This document shows, piece by piece, positions 23,670 to 34,098 of a DNA stretch of 50,000 nt. Made by a program: the position numbers and the translations under genes. A model generated the notes under the pieces. That model did no database searches. It was not told the origin of the DNA and worked only from the letters and a program-made list of their open reading frames with translations. Source of the stretch: Bugula neritina (Eukaryota > Bryozoa > Gymnolaemata > Cheilostomatida > Bugulidae); NCBI GenBank assembly GCA_964035545.1, contig OZ037771.1, forward strand, positions 2,939,128-2,989,127, in the 5' to 3' direction. The first letter of the stretch is position 1. Each line of letters begins with the position of its first letter.

Positions 23670-25370
23670 TTAGATGCAGCGACAGCCATGTACGGTATTT
23701 GTGTTTAAACCAAGCACTCTCTTGAGACCTGCATGAAAAGGCGTACTGGCAGGTAGTTCAACGGCCTCATCCGACACGCAGAGAGACTCTTTCTGAAACA
23801 TGGCGCTCTTTTCTGCTGACATCGTCTCAGTTATTGCGTCTCCCATCTCAATCTCACAGGAACCAGCGCAATAACTGGCAGTAAATCTAGAGGGCACCAC
23901 CATATGGTCCCAGCCAATCATATGATAATCAACTATCAACTCATGCTTACAACAGCTGCCATTACAGGAAATACTTCTCCTGTTTGGATGTAGTTTGTTC
24001 ATCACTAAGAACGGCACATTCTGTTGGGTCAGCACTTCAGGGAAGACTTTATAGTCACAGTTGAGACAAGACAGCAGAAATAACAGCTCCAAGTCTTGAG
24101 TTGCTGCACCTCCTGGTTGTATAGTGTCAGCAGATAGGGAAATGCTATGCCAACCCATCAGGTGTTTAGGGATCTTGAATCTCTTAAGGATTTCAGGTGC
24201 GACAGCGTTCTCATCTTCAGAGCTGATTAAAGAAAGTTCCAGAAGCATGCTGTCATGTTCCTCGTTATGCATAGACACGTCAGCAGGATACACATTGTAG
24301 TATAACTTTGTCTCAGTCAGTGCAATTCTGTCCATACCATCTATTACAAACTTGATACTTTCTCCATATCCAATAGAGTGCACTGTAAACAAATGACAAC
24401 TCGAGTAAACCGATGAAATAATTTATATATCATGGAATACAGTGTGTACATTTTTATTCACCAAAAGCTGAAAACCGACTGTTAAAGGTTTTTGGCTTGT
24501 ATTCATAAGTAAAACTGCCTAATGTCTCAGGCTATACAAATAAAATTCATGTTTTCTATTTAAAAATAATCAAAGATGTGAAAGGGAATTTAACTTTATA
24601 TATGCTTTTGTTTTTGGCACATCATTTGAAGTAATTTAGTCACAAAATTTCTGTTTTTCATCACTGTGTAAGAAATGGTGCAAAATAACTTGCTAGTATT
24701 TTATATATAGAGTTTTTACCAACCTTATAACTTATGAGTTACTACTGTAGTAACACTAGTTGCATTTTTAAAAATGACGAAAAAGCTAATAATATTCCGT
24801 CATTACATACAAGTTTAATACTGAAAATGAAGGAAGCTGTAAACGCTTAGCAGCTAAACTCTATCTAGTGCTTAAATAAGGAGCTATTACCTAACCGGAG
24901 TTTTTAACTTCTAGTAAATATTTTTAGCCATGTTGCTTTAATTCAATAGCAAGCAATTCGACATGATGCTAAACGTACTATGTTTTATAACCAGTATCAA
25001 TGTCACCATGACACACTAACAGTAACTGAGCCTTACTGGATAACTACAATAAGGGAGCAGACTGTTAAATAAATGACAATCCAATTGCCAGTTATATACT
25101 ACTTGCCAGAGTATAGTCAAGGTTTTCATTTCAGTTGAAATCATACACAATAAGGATGTTGCATTTTAATCATATTCATAATGATAACCGTAACGGTGCT
25201 ACGACATTACTGATTAATGGTTCCTTTATACCTCTTTGAGATATGAGAACTTTATCAGCGCTATCTTCCATGAAGTGAGCCTCTACAGATGTCGTCTGCA
25301 CAGAAGAGAAGAGTCTGGCTACGAAGAGAAAGAATATGAGTTGAGTCATACTATGTAGCATATAAACCAT
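23670..25370 (-). CDS. TGF-beta superfamily ligand 2, divergent
   Basis: Minus-strand exons 25232..25370 and 23670..24382 splice in phase 1 to 283 residues. A signal peptide (LIFFLFVARLFSS) is followed by AHFM, equivalent to EHFM in the other ligands, and by a propeptide with GWH and CLNC. Two features depart from its paralogues. The cleavage region reads HPNRRS, so no clean R-x-x-R furin site is present. The CC pair of the mature domain is LC (residues 247-248), so the cysteine that normally joins the two subunits is lost. The knot C-A-G-S-C and terminal C-R-C-I remain, giving eight mature cysteines. The first spacing is C-N-G-S-CC. The frame is open and splice sites are intact, so it is read as a divergent gene rather than a pseudogene. 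Non-covalent dimers, as in GDF9 or BMP15, would be the family precedent. Confidence 0.85.
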
Positions 25371-26077
25371 TACTTGCTACACTGACCAATGCATCATTGA
25401 ATACAACTTCAATATGGTAATTATATGCTGTTATGTAACACACTAGCCTCTTATTCATAAACTACTACTTCGCCACTCAATAGCTTCAGTGTTCAGCTGC
25501 TCTGAATTGCATGAATTCTATATTTAGCATCAAGTAATTAGGGTTTGTTTGGTTTTGAGCTACATGCAAAGTGTCTCCTAAATTATCAGAGAGTTCTCAA
25601 ACCTGCTCGTAGGGACAGAATAAACTTTTATAAGAAATTTAAATGTTGTTTCGCCTAATTTTGCATTATTATTGCAGTTTTTGTAATCAAGAAATTAAAG
25701 TAAGATAGAATATGTTTTCTTGAATTGATATCTTTTAATTTGGCAACTTGCCAACCTCATTGCTCTAAAATCTCAAAGCTAAAACATTTAATAAGGCTGC
25801 CAATGTTAGCATGAAAGCCTAAACAGTTATGAAACTATGCAAACACTATGTCCTTCAATACAATGATCAACTTTCATCTGAAAAAATGTCAAAAAAAAAG
25901 AAATTCAAACAATAATAATAATGTGGACGCTAAAGTCGTTACTATATTTTAAATAATGTTTTTTGATAAAGGCTGCTGATTGGCTGGATGTAGGTTGCAC
26001 ATTGCTCTACTATTGGACATCAACTCTACGGTTTGTTTATAATTGGCTTTAATGCTTGTTTTGTAAACAAAATAGTA

Positions 26078-26180
26078 TTGGTAGTATTTATAGTAGCATT
26101 TATAGTATTTATAGTAGTATTTATAGTAGTATTTATAGTAGTATTTATAGTAGTATTTATAGTAGTATTTATAGTATTTA
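26078..26180. repeat. TAGTAGTATTTA minisatellite
   Basis: Units of 12 bases (and shorter 9-base variants) built on GTATTTATA repeat about nine times. Since units are multiples of three, they create long reading frames on both strands. Confidence 0.9.
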
Positions 26181-26465
26181 TGAAAATTAAAGCAAAACAG
26201 ATTGACTTTCTCAAAATTCTAATCTCCAGCAAAAGTTGAGTCAACAACTGGTTAATCTTCACAAATATTTCTCTCAGTTGAATCCCAACTCATTCTTTCC
26301 AATCTTAGATGAAAACCCACGCTTTGCACGATGACGCAAATGGACAAAATTTAAATAGTAAATCTGGGACTGATGCAACAAATCTTTTCATAACCTCCAT
26401 CAAACATAATCGCATTAAATATTTACATTATTGGCGGAAACTTCTTTCTAAGAATTAGTCTCCTT

Positions 26466-26471
26466 TATAAA
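26466..26471 (+). promoter_or_regulatory. Candidate TATA box of TGF-beta-like ligand 3
   Basis: TATAAA in the context CCTTTATAAATGG, about 75 bases before the ATG at 26542, consistent with a 5' UTR of about 45 bases. Confidence 0.5.
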
Positions 26472-26541
26472 TGGCCGCTTGAATTCTTACGGATAAATTC
26501 AAATCAGCCGTTAAAGACTAGAAGTCAAAGAAAAGTCTAAC

Positions 26542-28336
26542 ATGGAGATAATTGCTGTTATTTTTGCTGTTCTAACTTTGGCTGTAGCTAAAGATGAACA
26601 CTTTATGACCAACAAATCAGATATAGTACTCACGTCTACTAAAGGTATAGGAGTTATTCTTTTTCTTTAAATAATGTTCTTGCAACTTTTATGCTATATT
26701 GTATATATTGTTTATAACACAATTCATAATAGTTACTGCATTGTAATGCAAATATCATTATATATAATATAGATATGCTTTCAATTTTCTTAACTATCTT
26801 TTTGGTTGAAGTATATATGTGCTTGGTTTGAAGGTTTGACATATTATTTAATATTATTTATTAATAATTAGGCTACATATTATGTAACACGTTGCTTGCT
26901 CAGATTATATACACTGCATAGTTGAATTTAAATTTATCTAAGGCAATAGATATTAAAATATTCCGGATGTGGGAGTTTGGAGTTGTGACATGACACATGA
27001 CATACCTATAAATATATTTATCCGTATCATAATAGTTACATAAAATATTATATTATATGTACCTTATATGCTATTGTTCAAATATTATTTATGTCAATAT
27101 CAAGAAACAAGCTGTAATTAAAATTATACCACATATTAGAATAATAAGTTGTAAAAGTAAAATAGCTTTTAAACCAGCTTTTTTATAATTAGACTTTACA
27201 ACAAATAATGATTTAGAAATAAAGCGTTGTTTGCCAACATAATTGCATGCATATATTATAAGCTACTGAACTTAATGAAATTTGCAATTTATGCTGCAAA
27301 AAATGAAAAGCTCAAAAATAAAAACAAAGTACTAAAAAACTGTTCAATTAAAAAGTTCATGTTACTTTACGATTAATTTAAGCCTACGCTATCAAAATAT
27401 TGATTTTATTTATATTTTATTAAACAACCTCATTGAGAGCAATAAGCCTTCCGAATATTGACTAGTCACCTTTCTGTCTTGTCACTAGTTGCAGCTGCAA
27501 TCTACTCTCCAGTTTGTAATGAGTCTTAATAATTACAAATCTTGCTTTTTATTCCACAAAAAGTATTTGTACTTTTAGTGCACTCTACTGGGTATGGGGA
27601 AACAATTCAGTTTGTGGTGAAGTCTGAAGTTAGAAGTCAAGACATTTCAGAAGCAAGGCTGTACTTTCACGTTTACCTTGACAACATCATTATGGAGAAA
27701 GGAAGGGAGCACGAGCAGATGTCCCTACAGTTGGGCGTGTTGAGATCTGAGGCTAAAGATGGCGTATCTGATCAGCTTCTGGAACTGATGAACGTTCCTC
27801 TGCTGATGGGTTGGCACGATAGAGTTATTCCAGAACGTCTACTTCACTCTGAGGTGCTACGAAAAGGCAACACGACAAAGGATTTGAAACTGGTCTTCTA
27901 TCTCAACTGCACTAACTGTAATTATAAGGTATTTCCTCAAACTATGACTAAACACAATGTCCCTTTCCTAACTCTCAACAAGCGAGAGCGAGTCAAAAGG
28001 GGAGCACGATGTACAGGCTGTTGCTTACATGGTTTAATTGTTGACTTTTCCTTCCTTCCTAAGTACAACTGGGTAATCACTCCCAGACGGTATGTAGCCA
28101 ATTACTGTGCTGGGTCATGTTCAAACCCAGACCCAGCGATGCGTATGCACATGCCCTCAGAAAGTATAGCTCGCAACAAGATGATTGACTCAATAGGAAA
28201 TACTAACGGAGCTTCTTGTTGCACCTCAGATGTTACCAAACAGGACCCTATCACTACTCTGTATAGAGATATACATGGTAATCTCCAGGCCTCTAGAACT
28301 AGCATTTATTCTATTCAAGAGTGCACTTGCTCTTAA
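26542..28336 (+). CDS. TGF-beta superfamily ligand 3 (activin/TGF-beta-like)
   Basis: Exons 26542..26644 and 27579..28336 splice in phase 1 to 286 residues. Signal peptide MEIIAVIFAVLTLAVA is followed by DEHFM. The propeptide carries GWH, a CTNC pair and FPQTMTKHNVPFL, shared with ligand 1. A furin site RVKR lies at 172-175. The mature part is 111 residues with nine cysteines: CTGCC, YCAGSC, SCC and terminal ECTCS, the full knot plus interchain cysteine. It resembles activin and myostatin more than BMPs. It is the apparent source of the broken last-exon copies at 33536 and 41055, and gene B follows on the same strand. An AATAAA lies at 28517. Confidence 0.92.
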
Positions 28337-28516
28337 ATCACAGTAAATGAGTGAGTAAGGATGTACTTTTTGGAGGAGGGGGATGTGCTAAAGAACTCTA
28401 AATAATGCAAATTAACATTTCTCATGTTATTTTTTGTTCTTGGATCAAGATAAACTTTAGCTTTTCAACTTTGTAAATTTTTAAAAGTTTCAACAGTTCT
28501 TTTCCTTGGAAAATGA

Positions 28517-28522
28517 AATAAA
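28517..28522 (+). terminator. Candidate polyadenylation signal of ligand 3
   Basis: AATAAA about 180 bases after the stop codon. The same motif is kept in the downstream duplicate at 33893-34080. Confidence 0.5.
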
Positions 28523-28926
28523 ATGACTTCTCAGTTAAAAGCAATGTTTTATAGCTGTGTGTGAATTCAATTAATAAGCTCTCATAGTTACATAGAATTA
28601 AATAAGTTATCAGTTTTTTCTCTTGAAAAAGACAATTCTAAGTTTAATCAGCATTTTAATTTTTTTAGATATAAGCAATTACTTGCTTTCCTCATAACGT
28701 GAACAAACAGGGTCAATATTAATTTAGCGTCAAATCTCCTTAAAGTTTGTCTCTCCATTCACTGTGTTCAGGTGTTTTGCTAAATATGCAATAAAACTAA
28801 AATTTTCAGGTTTTTAATTAAAAATAATAATAAACTTATTTATGTAGTTAAAGCCTATACATTGTCTTATAAAATAAAAATAGTTAATAAAAATTTGTTA
28901 TCAATTTAATTGCATATTTGTTGTAG

Positions 28927-29081
28927 GCTATAACTTATTGGTTACATTTCACTTCATTAATTCTACAACCAGAACCTCTGCAGAAAACGTTAGTAACAAC
29001 ACAAAATTGCATGTAATAAAAGCCGCACAGCTATTTTTTAGAAGAATATATTTTGCACCGAAACTTGCAAAAAATTTATGA
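28927..29081 (+). pseudogene. Exon-like block of unknown origin, copy 1
   Basis: Begins after an acceptor-like TTTGTTGTAG and stays open in phase 1 for 51 codons (YNLLVTFHFI onward, with several possible N-glycosylation sites) before a TGA. Copies lie at 36216 and 42139. I do not recognise the family. No matching first exon was found, so it may be a remnant. Confidence 0.3.
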
Positions 29082-29644
29082 TACAAATGATAATGGTGGG
29101 ATTTTAAAGTTGATACACACTTCTGATTGAGTGAGATTTACATGGGTTATTACAGTGGTCATGGCTAACCTTCAACTATAGTGTAAAGAGGTATTGATTT
29201 GTAATAGATGTCCTGCACAAGCTTTATCTAATTATCTTTAAATATTGAAAACAAAAGTGAATCACTTCACATCAAACTAAACAGAGCTAGTTAGGTTAAC
29301 CATAGCATGATTTTTGTCACATGAGGACATAAAAATTCAATACTAGGTAGCCTGTTGATTCTTTATGCTCACTATTGTTTGTATTCATTCCCTATGTACA
29401 CCATTGTGCTAAGTGAATAGATATTATCATTTGAAACTTCGCATACTTTTTATTCAATAGATGCATGCAAGCACTAGTAGTGTCAGAAAGCAGATTGTTT
29501 AGGGTGCAACTAGCTATGGCGTATTTTTCTGAAATAGTGACAACTTTCTGCGTTCAACACTGCTGGTAACTATCTATTAATATTTTATATGTTGTGATGT
29601 AGTTAGGGTAAAAATTATTATTTGAAATTATGAGAATTAATAGT

Positions 29645-29738
29645 AATTCTAGCTCTCAGACTGACAACAGATTTGGTTTCTCTGCCTACTCAGTATATTA
29701 TCTATGATCAATCTAAAACTACACCTCGCACCTTCAAG
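29645..29738 (+). promoter_or_regulatory. Conserved upstream block of gene B (5' UTR exon or promoter)
   Basis: A copy of the 94-base block described at 20195-20288. It ends CCTTCAAG before GTAAC, about 415 bases before the 14-nt first coding exon of B. Confidence 0.5.
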
Positions 29739-30152
29739 GTAACACATTATTGTATTAATGTATACTAGAATATAGAGGTGGTGTGTAAACTCACAGTTCA
29801 AAAGCAGCTACTTGCAGCCACTTTTAGCTGCAGTGTACTTGGATAAAAATAGTTTAAAGCAGACTCAGTGATACAAATAATTAAACAAACCACAAATAGG
29901 GTAATTTCTATGATTTCAGTATGGGGGTACTATCTATAATATTTGGGCTTTATAATAAACAATTGTAGTTAGCAGTTAGCAGTGTGTTGACAATAATATC
30001 CAAATTATAAAATTCTCATGTTCTTTGGAATTGAATAGCTAAATTTCTTTTTGGCTTTTAAGATCTATAAGAACAACCCGCCACTTGTAACTGAATGTAG
30101 CAATTAGACTCACGTTAGTGTAACTGTATGGAAGAGGAAACAGAGTTACGTC

Positions 30153-33100
30153 ATGTTCTTCTTCAGGTATGCTGGTAGTTTTATTTCTAATATAATGCGG
30201 GCTGACTGAGAGCTTTATACTTCATCTAACTGTAGTGTTATATTATATGTATATACTGTGTCTTTACTATACAATAGTATTGTTATTATTATAGGTATAT
30301 ATTAATCCTATACGCCACTACAGTTTATGCAAAAGTTCACATTAAACAGCAAAACAATGTTTGGAAAGTAATGCATAAAAAGTTAAAACAAAAACAGAAA
30401 GATCCACCTCCTATTAAAATTCCATATAAGAAGGAATACGGGGACGTCATAATGAACCCCCATAACTTTACATTCATCTCACAGCCAGAACCTTGTGAAG
30501 AAAATGACACTATACTAGTCATAGCACACAGTGCCACTCAGGTAATCATTATGTTTCACTTTTGTTGTATATTTAATTGATGTTTAATGCTGTTCCTCAT
30601 GTAAGTTCATTTCTCAAGTTGAGTTAGGTCTCTTTTGTCTTGCATGTATTTGAAAACCTTAGAGAATAAGTTATTCAGTTAGTAAGTCTTCTAGGGAGAA
30701 GCCAACCAACTGGTACCTACTATAGTGGGTAGCCAATTAACTGGTACCTACTATAGTGAGTAGCCAATTAACTGGTGCCTACTATAGTGAGTAGCCAATT
30801 AACTGGTACCTATTATAGTAGTATCTATAATTTCTTCATAAGTTTGCAAGATGTCTTTTTATGTAACTTTTGCCCTAAACTTGTGCACTGCTACAATTCA
30901 TAAAATTATTTTAAAAAAGTTTAAATATTATCTAATACAATATTATATATTATATACAATTTCTTTCTATATAACACAAGAAATTCTTGTAGAATCATAC
31001 ATATAGTAAGACTCTAACTTTTGTTATGTAGATAACCATATGCTTTCCTATTTAGAACTTTCAACAGAGATCAGCTTTAAGAAATACATGGGCAAACCCT
31101 AGAATATTGGAAAAGTATTTACCAAAAGGACATCAGTCTAAACTGATATTTATTTTGGGTCTTCCAAACAACTCTAGTGAACAGACTCTAATAAATTATG
31201 AACAAGAAATGTACAGAGATTTGGTGCAAGTGAACTTTATGGATACTTACCGCAACAACACATACAAAGCTATTTATAACATGAAGTAAGTACAGTATAA
31301 ATATTATATTTTTCAACATTTATAAATGTTTGAGGAGGGAGTGTCTGCTAATGTCTGTAACACACTGTAAATACTTTAACATGGTGTATATTTTTAAAGA
31401 TGGATCTCAAGCTATAAAGGATGTCCTAAGGCTAAACTGGTTGTGAAAGTAGATGATGATGTCATATTCAACTTACAAGCTTTCTCTTCCTTCTTTAAGA
31501 CTTTTACAGACACACTTGGAGACTCTTTTAAGCTCAGCTCTTATTTTATTGCAGGTAAAAACTTAAACTCCATTTTTATATCAATATAAAAATGTTTTAT
31601 CTTGTAACTACATGTTTGTCAATCTGGCACAGCAAGTTGGGATAATTCAAAGTATATCATTGCTAGCTACCTTTGCATTTGTTATTTGCACATAACGCAT
31701 AATTTGACATTCAACGTAGTTATGCTATAAATTTACTGTGGATGGTTAGGCTTATGACTATATGTATTCAATAAAGAAAATAAATCTTCAAGTTGGAGTT
31801 TTCCTTCCTTTCATTTTTCACGGTACATATATTTTTGTCAGCTTTTTGTCAGCTACTTTCTTTCTCACTTAAGTTGTGCAGCTTCCACTTGAAATAAAAC
31901 AACAACAACAACATCTTAGCTACTGAATGGAGTGCAAAGAAAAAAAAATGCTGGTGCATTTAATTCTTATCAGTAGCTTGATTAATTGTTGTTGCAGGGA
32001 ACATACATCATAATAGACGGATAATTAGAAGTCCAACCTCAAAGTGGTACTTGTCCAGGAAAGAGTATAAATATGACACCTTCCCCATGTGGTTACAAGG
32101 GTTGACGTACTTTCTGTCTCCCAGATTAGCAAAGGAAATATACAATCTGTCTTTTACCACTCCTTATATTTTTATAGGTAAGCTTATAAACTTGAAAATT
32201 ACAAAAAATGCCTTTGAAGTCGTTGAAATAAGTTTATTTGAGGAAACAACAAATGTGTAAGACTACAGCTATTACAAATCATAGAGGTTTACAATGTGAG
32301 TTGTTCTATTAGCCTAGGGCCACACTGTGCGTATTTTCGCATGCGAAAATTAAAATCACGAGTAGCAAAGGTGTCCACTGTAGCGTCAGTGATGCGTGAT
32401 AAATAAAGCTTTCATTTTTAAATCGCACTCGCTTTCAATAAAACGCAATTTACTGGAATATAGCACTAAATAAAGAAATTGGGCTCGCTGAACCACTACC
32501 AGCCAATTAGGTGACGACGACAGAGACGATTCGAACTTGCGTTGAAAATGCAGAGCGACAAGTGCGAACGTTTTCTCAACGCGCACAGTGGACACCTTTG
32601 CTACTTGTGATTTCAATTTTCGCATGCGAAAATACGCACCGTGTGGCCCTAGGCTTATAGTTTCAAAATGAACTAAAACTCTCTGCTAAGCTTTTATTAC
32701 ATTCTATCTGATCTGCAACAAACGCTAATGAGTTCCTATATAATATTATTATATGCACGAGTCAGTATGGTTGATTCGACATAGAAACACTTCGTTTTTA
32801 GCAAACAGATTTTGAGATAATAAATAAAATTCCTCATGGAAACTTTTAAAAATATTATTGTTCATTTATAGTTTAAATTTTACACTCTCACTTTAAAGCT
32901 ATTTAGATTGTTATTGTTCTCAGCTGCTCACACTGATATTAATTTTTGACTCGGGGAAAGTCTCTGATAGCACTCAAATTCTTATTGGCTAAACTTTAGC
33001 CACTGCATCGATGTTCCTTAATGGAACCCAGTTTGATGGCTTAGTGGTTGCAGCACTTTTATTTTATTTCTCTGTTTTACTTCTATTCAGATGATGTGTA

Positions 33101-33308
33101 TGTTGGAATGGTTGCTGACAGAGTTGATGCGATTAGAAAATATCCCTTCAACCAGTTCTACAGTGACCAGTTTTTACAACTAGCAAAGCAGTCACAATAC
33201 TGGAAGAGCAAGCCTTATGTATTTTATCATACTCAATCTATTGAAGATTTCTTTAGACTGTGGTGCTTGTCATGCAATTCCCTCACATGTGCTTGGTGCT
33301 CTAATTAG
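30153..33308 (+). CDS. Beta-1,3-galactosyltransferase-like enzyme B (GT31 family)
   Basis: Exons 30153..30166, 30295..30541, 31056..31285, 31400..31554, 31998..32177 and 33091..33308 (stop TAG) give 347 residues. A short anchor (MFFFRYILILYATTVYA) is split between the 14-nt exon and exon 2. The stem is lysine-rich and 46 residues shorter than in A. Catalytic motifs are intact: QRSALRNTW, FILGLP, VKVDDD (182-184), FPMWLQGLTYF and DDVYVG. Exon 5 starts with GNIHHNRR, unlike A and D but like C. Intron 2 has the 31-bp minisatellite and intron 5 a TIR element (32312-32654). AATAAA at 33372 may be its polyadenylation signal. Confidence 0.87.
30698..30822. repeat. 31-bp minisatellite in intron 2 of gene B
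   Basis: About four units of the GTAGCCAATTAACTGGTACC-type repeat. Confidence 0.85.
32312..32654. mobile_element. MITE-like TIR element in intron 5 of gene B
   Basis: A 343-bp element with terminal inverted repeats of about 70 bp that differ at only a few bases. The ends read GCCTAGGGCCACAC and its complement. It is flanked by TTA on both sides (32309-32311 and 32655-32657) and is absent from the same intron in C and D. A 3-bp TTA duplication suggests the PIF/Harbinger group, but no transposase is present to confirm it. Confidence 0.75.
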
Positions 33309-33371
33309 GCAAAAATCTAGAGCTCAGTCTAGAAACTGTTAACGCTGCTTATAAAGATGAGCAAGACAAAA

Positions 33372-33377
33372 AATAAA
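33372..33377 (+). terminator. Candidate polyadenylation signal of gene B
   Basis: AATAAA 64 bases after the stop codon. The matching position in C and D is mutated to a GAAATAAC-type sequence, so this assignment is tentative. Confidence 0.35.
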
Positions 33378-33535
33378 TAACCATACCAGCCAAAAACTTT
33401 TATTGTTTGCATTTTGCTGACCAGGATAGCTTAATGAAAAGTTTTATAATTAATATGCATCAAGTTTTTCAAACATTCAAAGTATAGAGTAAAATATTGG
33501 ATTAAGTTTGTATATTTTTTCACGAATTATTTTTT

Positions 33536-33893
33536 GAATTTGAAGCTGGTCTTCTATCTCAATTGCATTAACTGTAATTATAAGGCATAATTGTTGACTT
33601 TTCCTTCCTTCCTAAGTACAACTGGGTAATAACTCCCAAACGGTATGTAGCCAATTACTGTGCTGCATGGGTCATGTGCAAACCCAGACCCAGCAATGCG
33701 TATGCACATGCCTTCCGATAGTATAGCTCGCAACAAGATGATTGACTCAATAGGAAATACTAAAGGAGCTTCTTGTTGCACCTCAGATGTTACGAAACAG
33801 GACCCTATCACTACTCTTTATAGAAATATACATGGTAATCTCCAGGCCTCTAGGACTAGCATTTATTCTATTCAAGAGTGCACTTGCTCTTAA
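33536..33893 (+). pseudogene. Broken copy of ligand 3 last exon, copy 1
   Basis: Aligns with ligand 3 from the KLVFYLNC region to the stop. A net loss of about 103 bases removes the furin site and the first three mature cysteines and is followed at once by a stop. A 4-base insertion then disturbs the frame at the C-A-G-S-C motif. The C-terminal 60 or so codons remain open and almost unchanged, including the CC pair and ECTCS. There is no signal peptide exon. It is a partial, non-functional duplicate that travelled with the transferase unit. Confidence 0.88.
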
Positions 33894-34098
33894 ATCACAG
33901 TAAATGAGTGGGTAAGGATGTACTTTTTGGAGGAGGGGGATGTGCTAAAGAATTCTAAATAATGCAAATTAACATTTCTCATGTTATTTTTTGTTCTTGG
34001 ATCAAGTTAAACTTTAGCTTTTCAACTTTGTAAATTTTTAAAAGTTTCAACAGTTCTTTTCCTTGGAAAATGAAATAAAATGACTTCTCAGTTAAAAG

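Larger units (their letters stand above)
25371..26541. other. Divergent intergenic region between ligands 2 and 3
   Basis: Start codons of ligand 2 (minus) and ligand 3 (plus) face away from each other across about 1.2 kb. It contains a minisatellite (26078-26180) and a TATA box for ligand 3. Long open frames over the minisatellite are products of its periodicity. Confidence 0.6.
28337..30152. repeat. Duplicated spacer, copy 1 (ligand 3 to gene B)
   Basis: Nearly the whole spacer recurs between the ligand fragments and genes C and D (33894-37657, which also carries a LINE, and 41412-43544). It includes the 3' UTR of ligand 3, an exon-like block at 28927-29081 and the conserved pre-transferase block at 29645-29738. 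Confidence 0.75.

Noticed and set aside
23670-25370. Ligand 2 as a pseudogene
   Set aside because: Despite the lost cysteine and furin site, the frame, signal peptide, splice sites, knot cysteines and precursor length are all intact.
26026-26262. Open frames on both strands with repeated Ile-Asn-Thr or Val-Phe-Ile
   Set aside because: Produced by the 12-bp minisatellite, whose unit length is a multiple of three.
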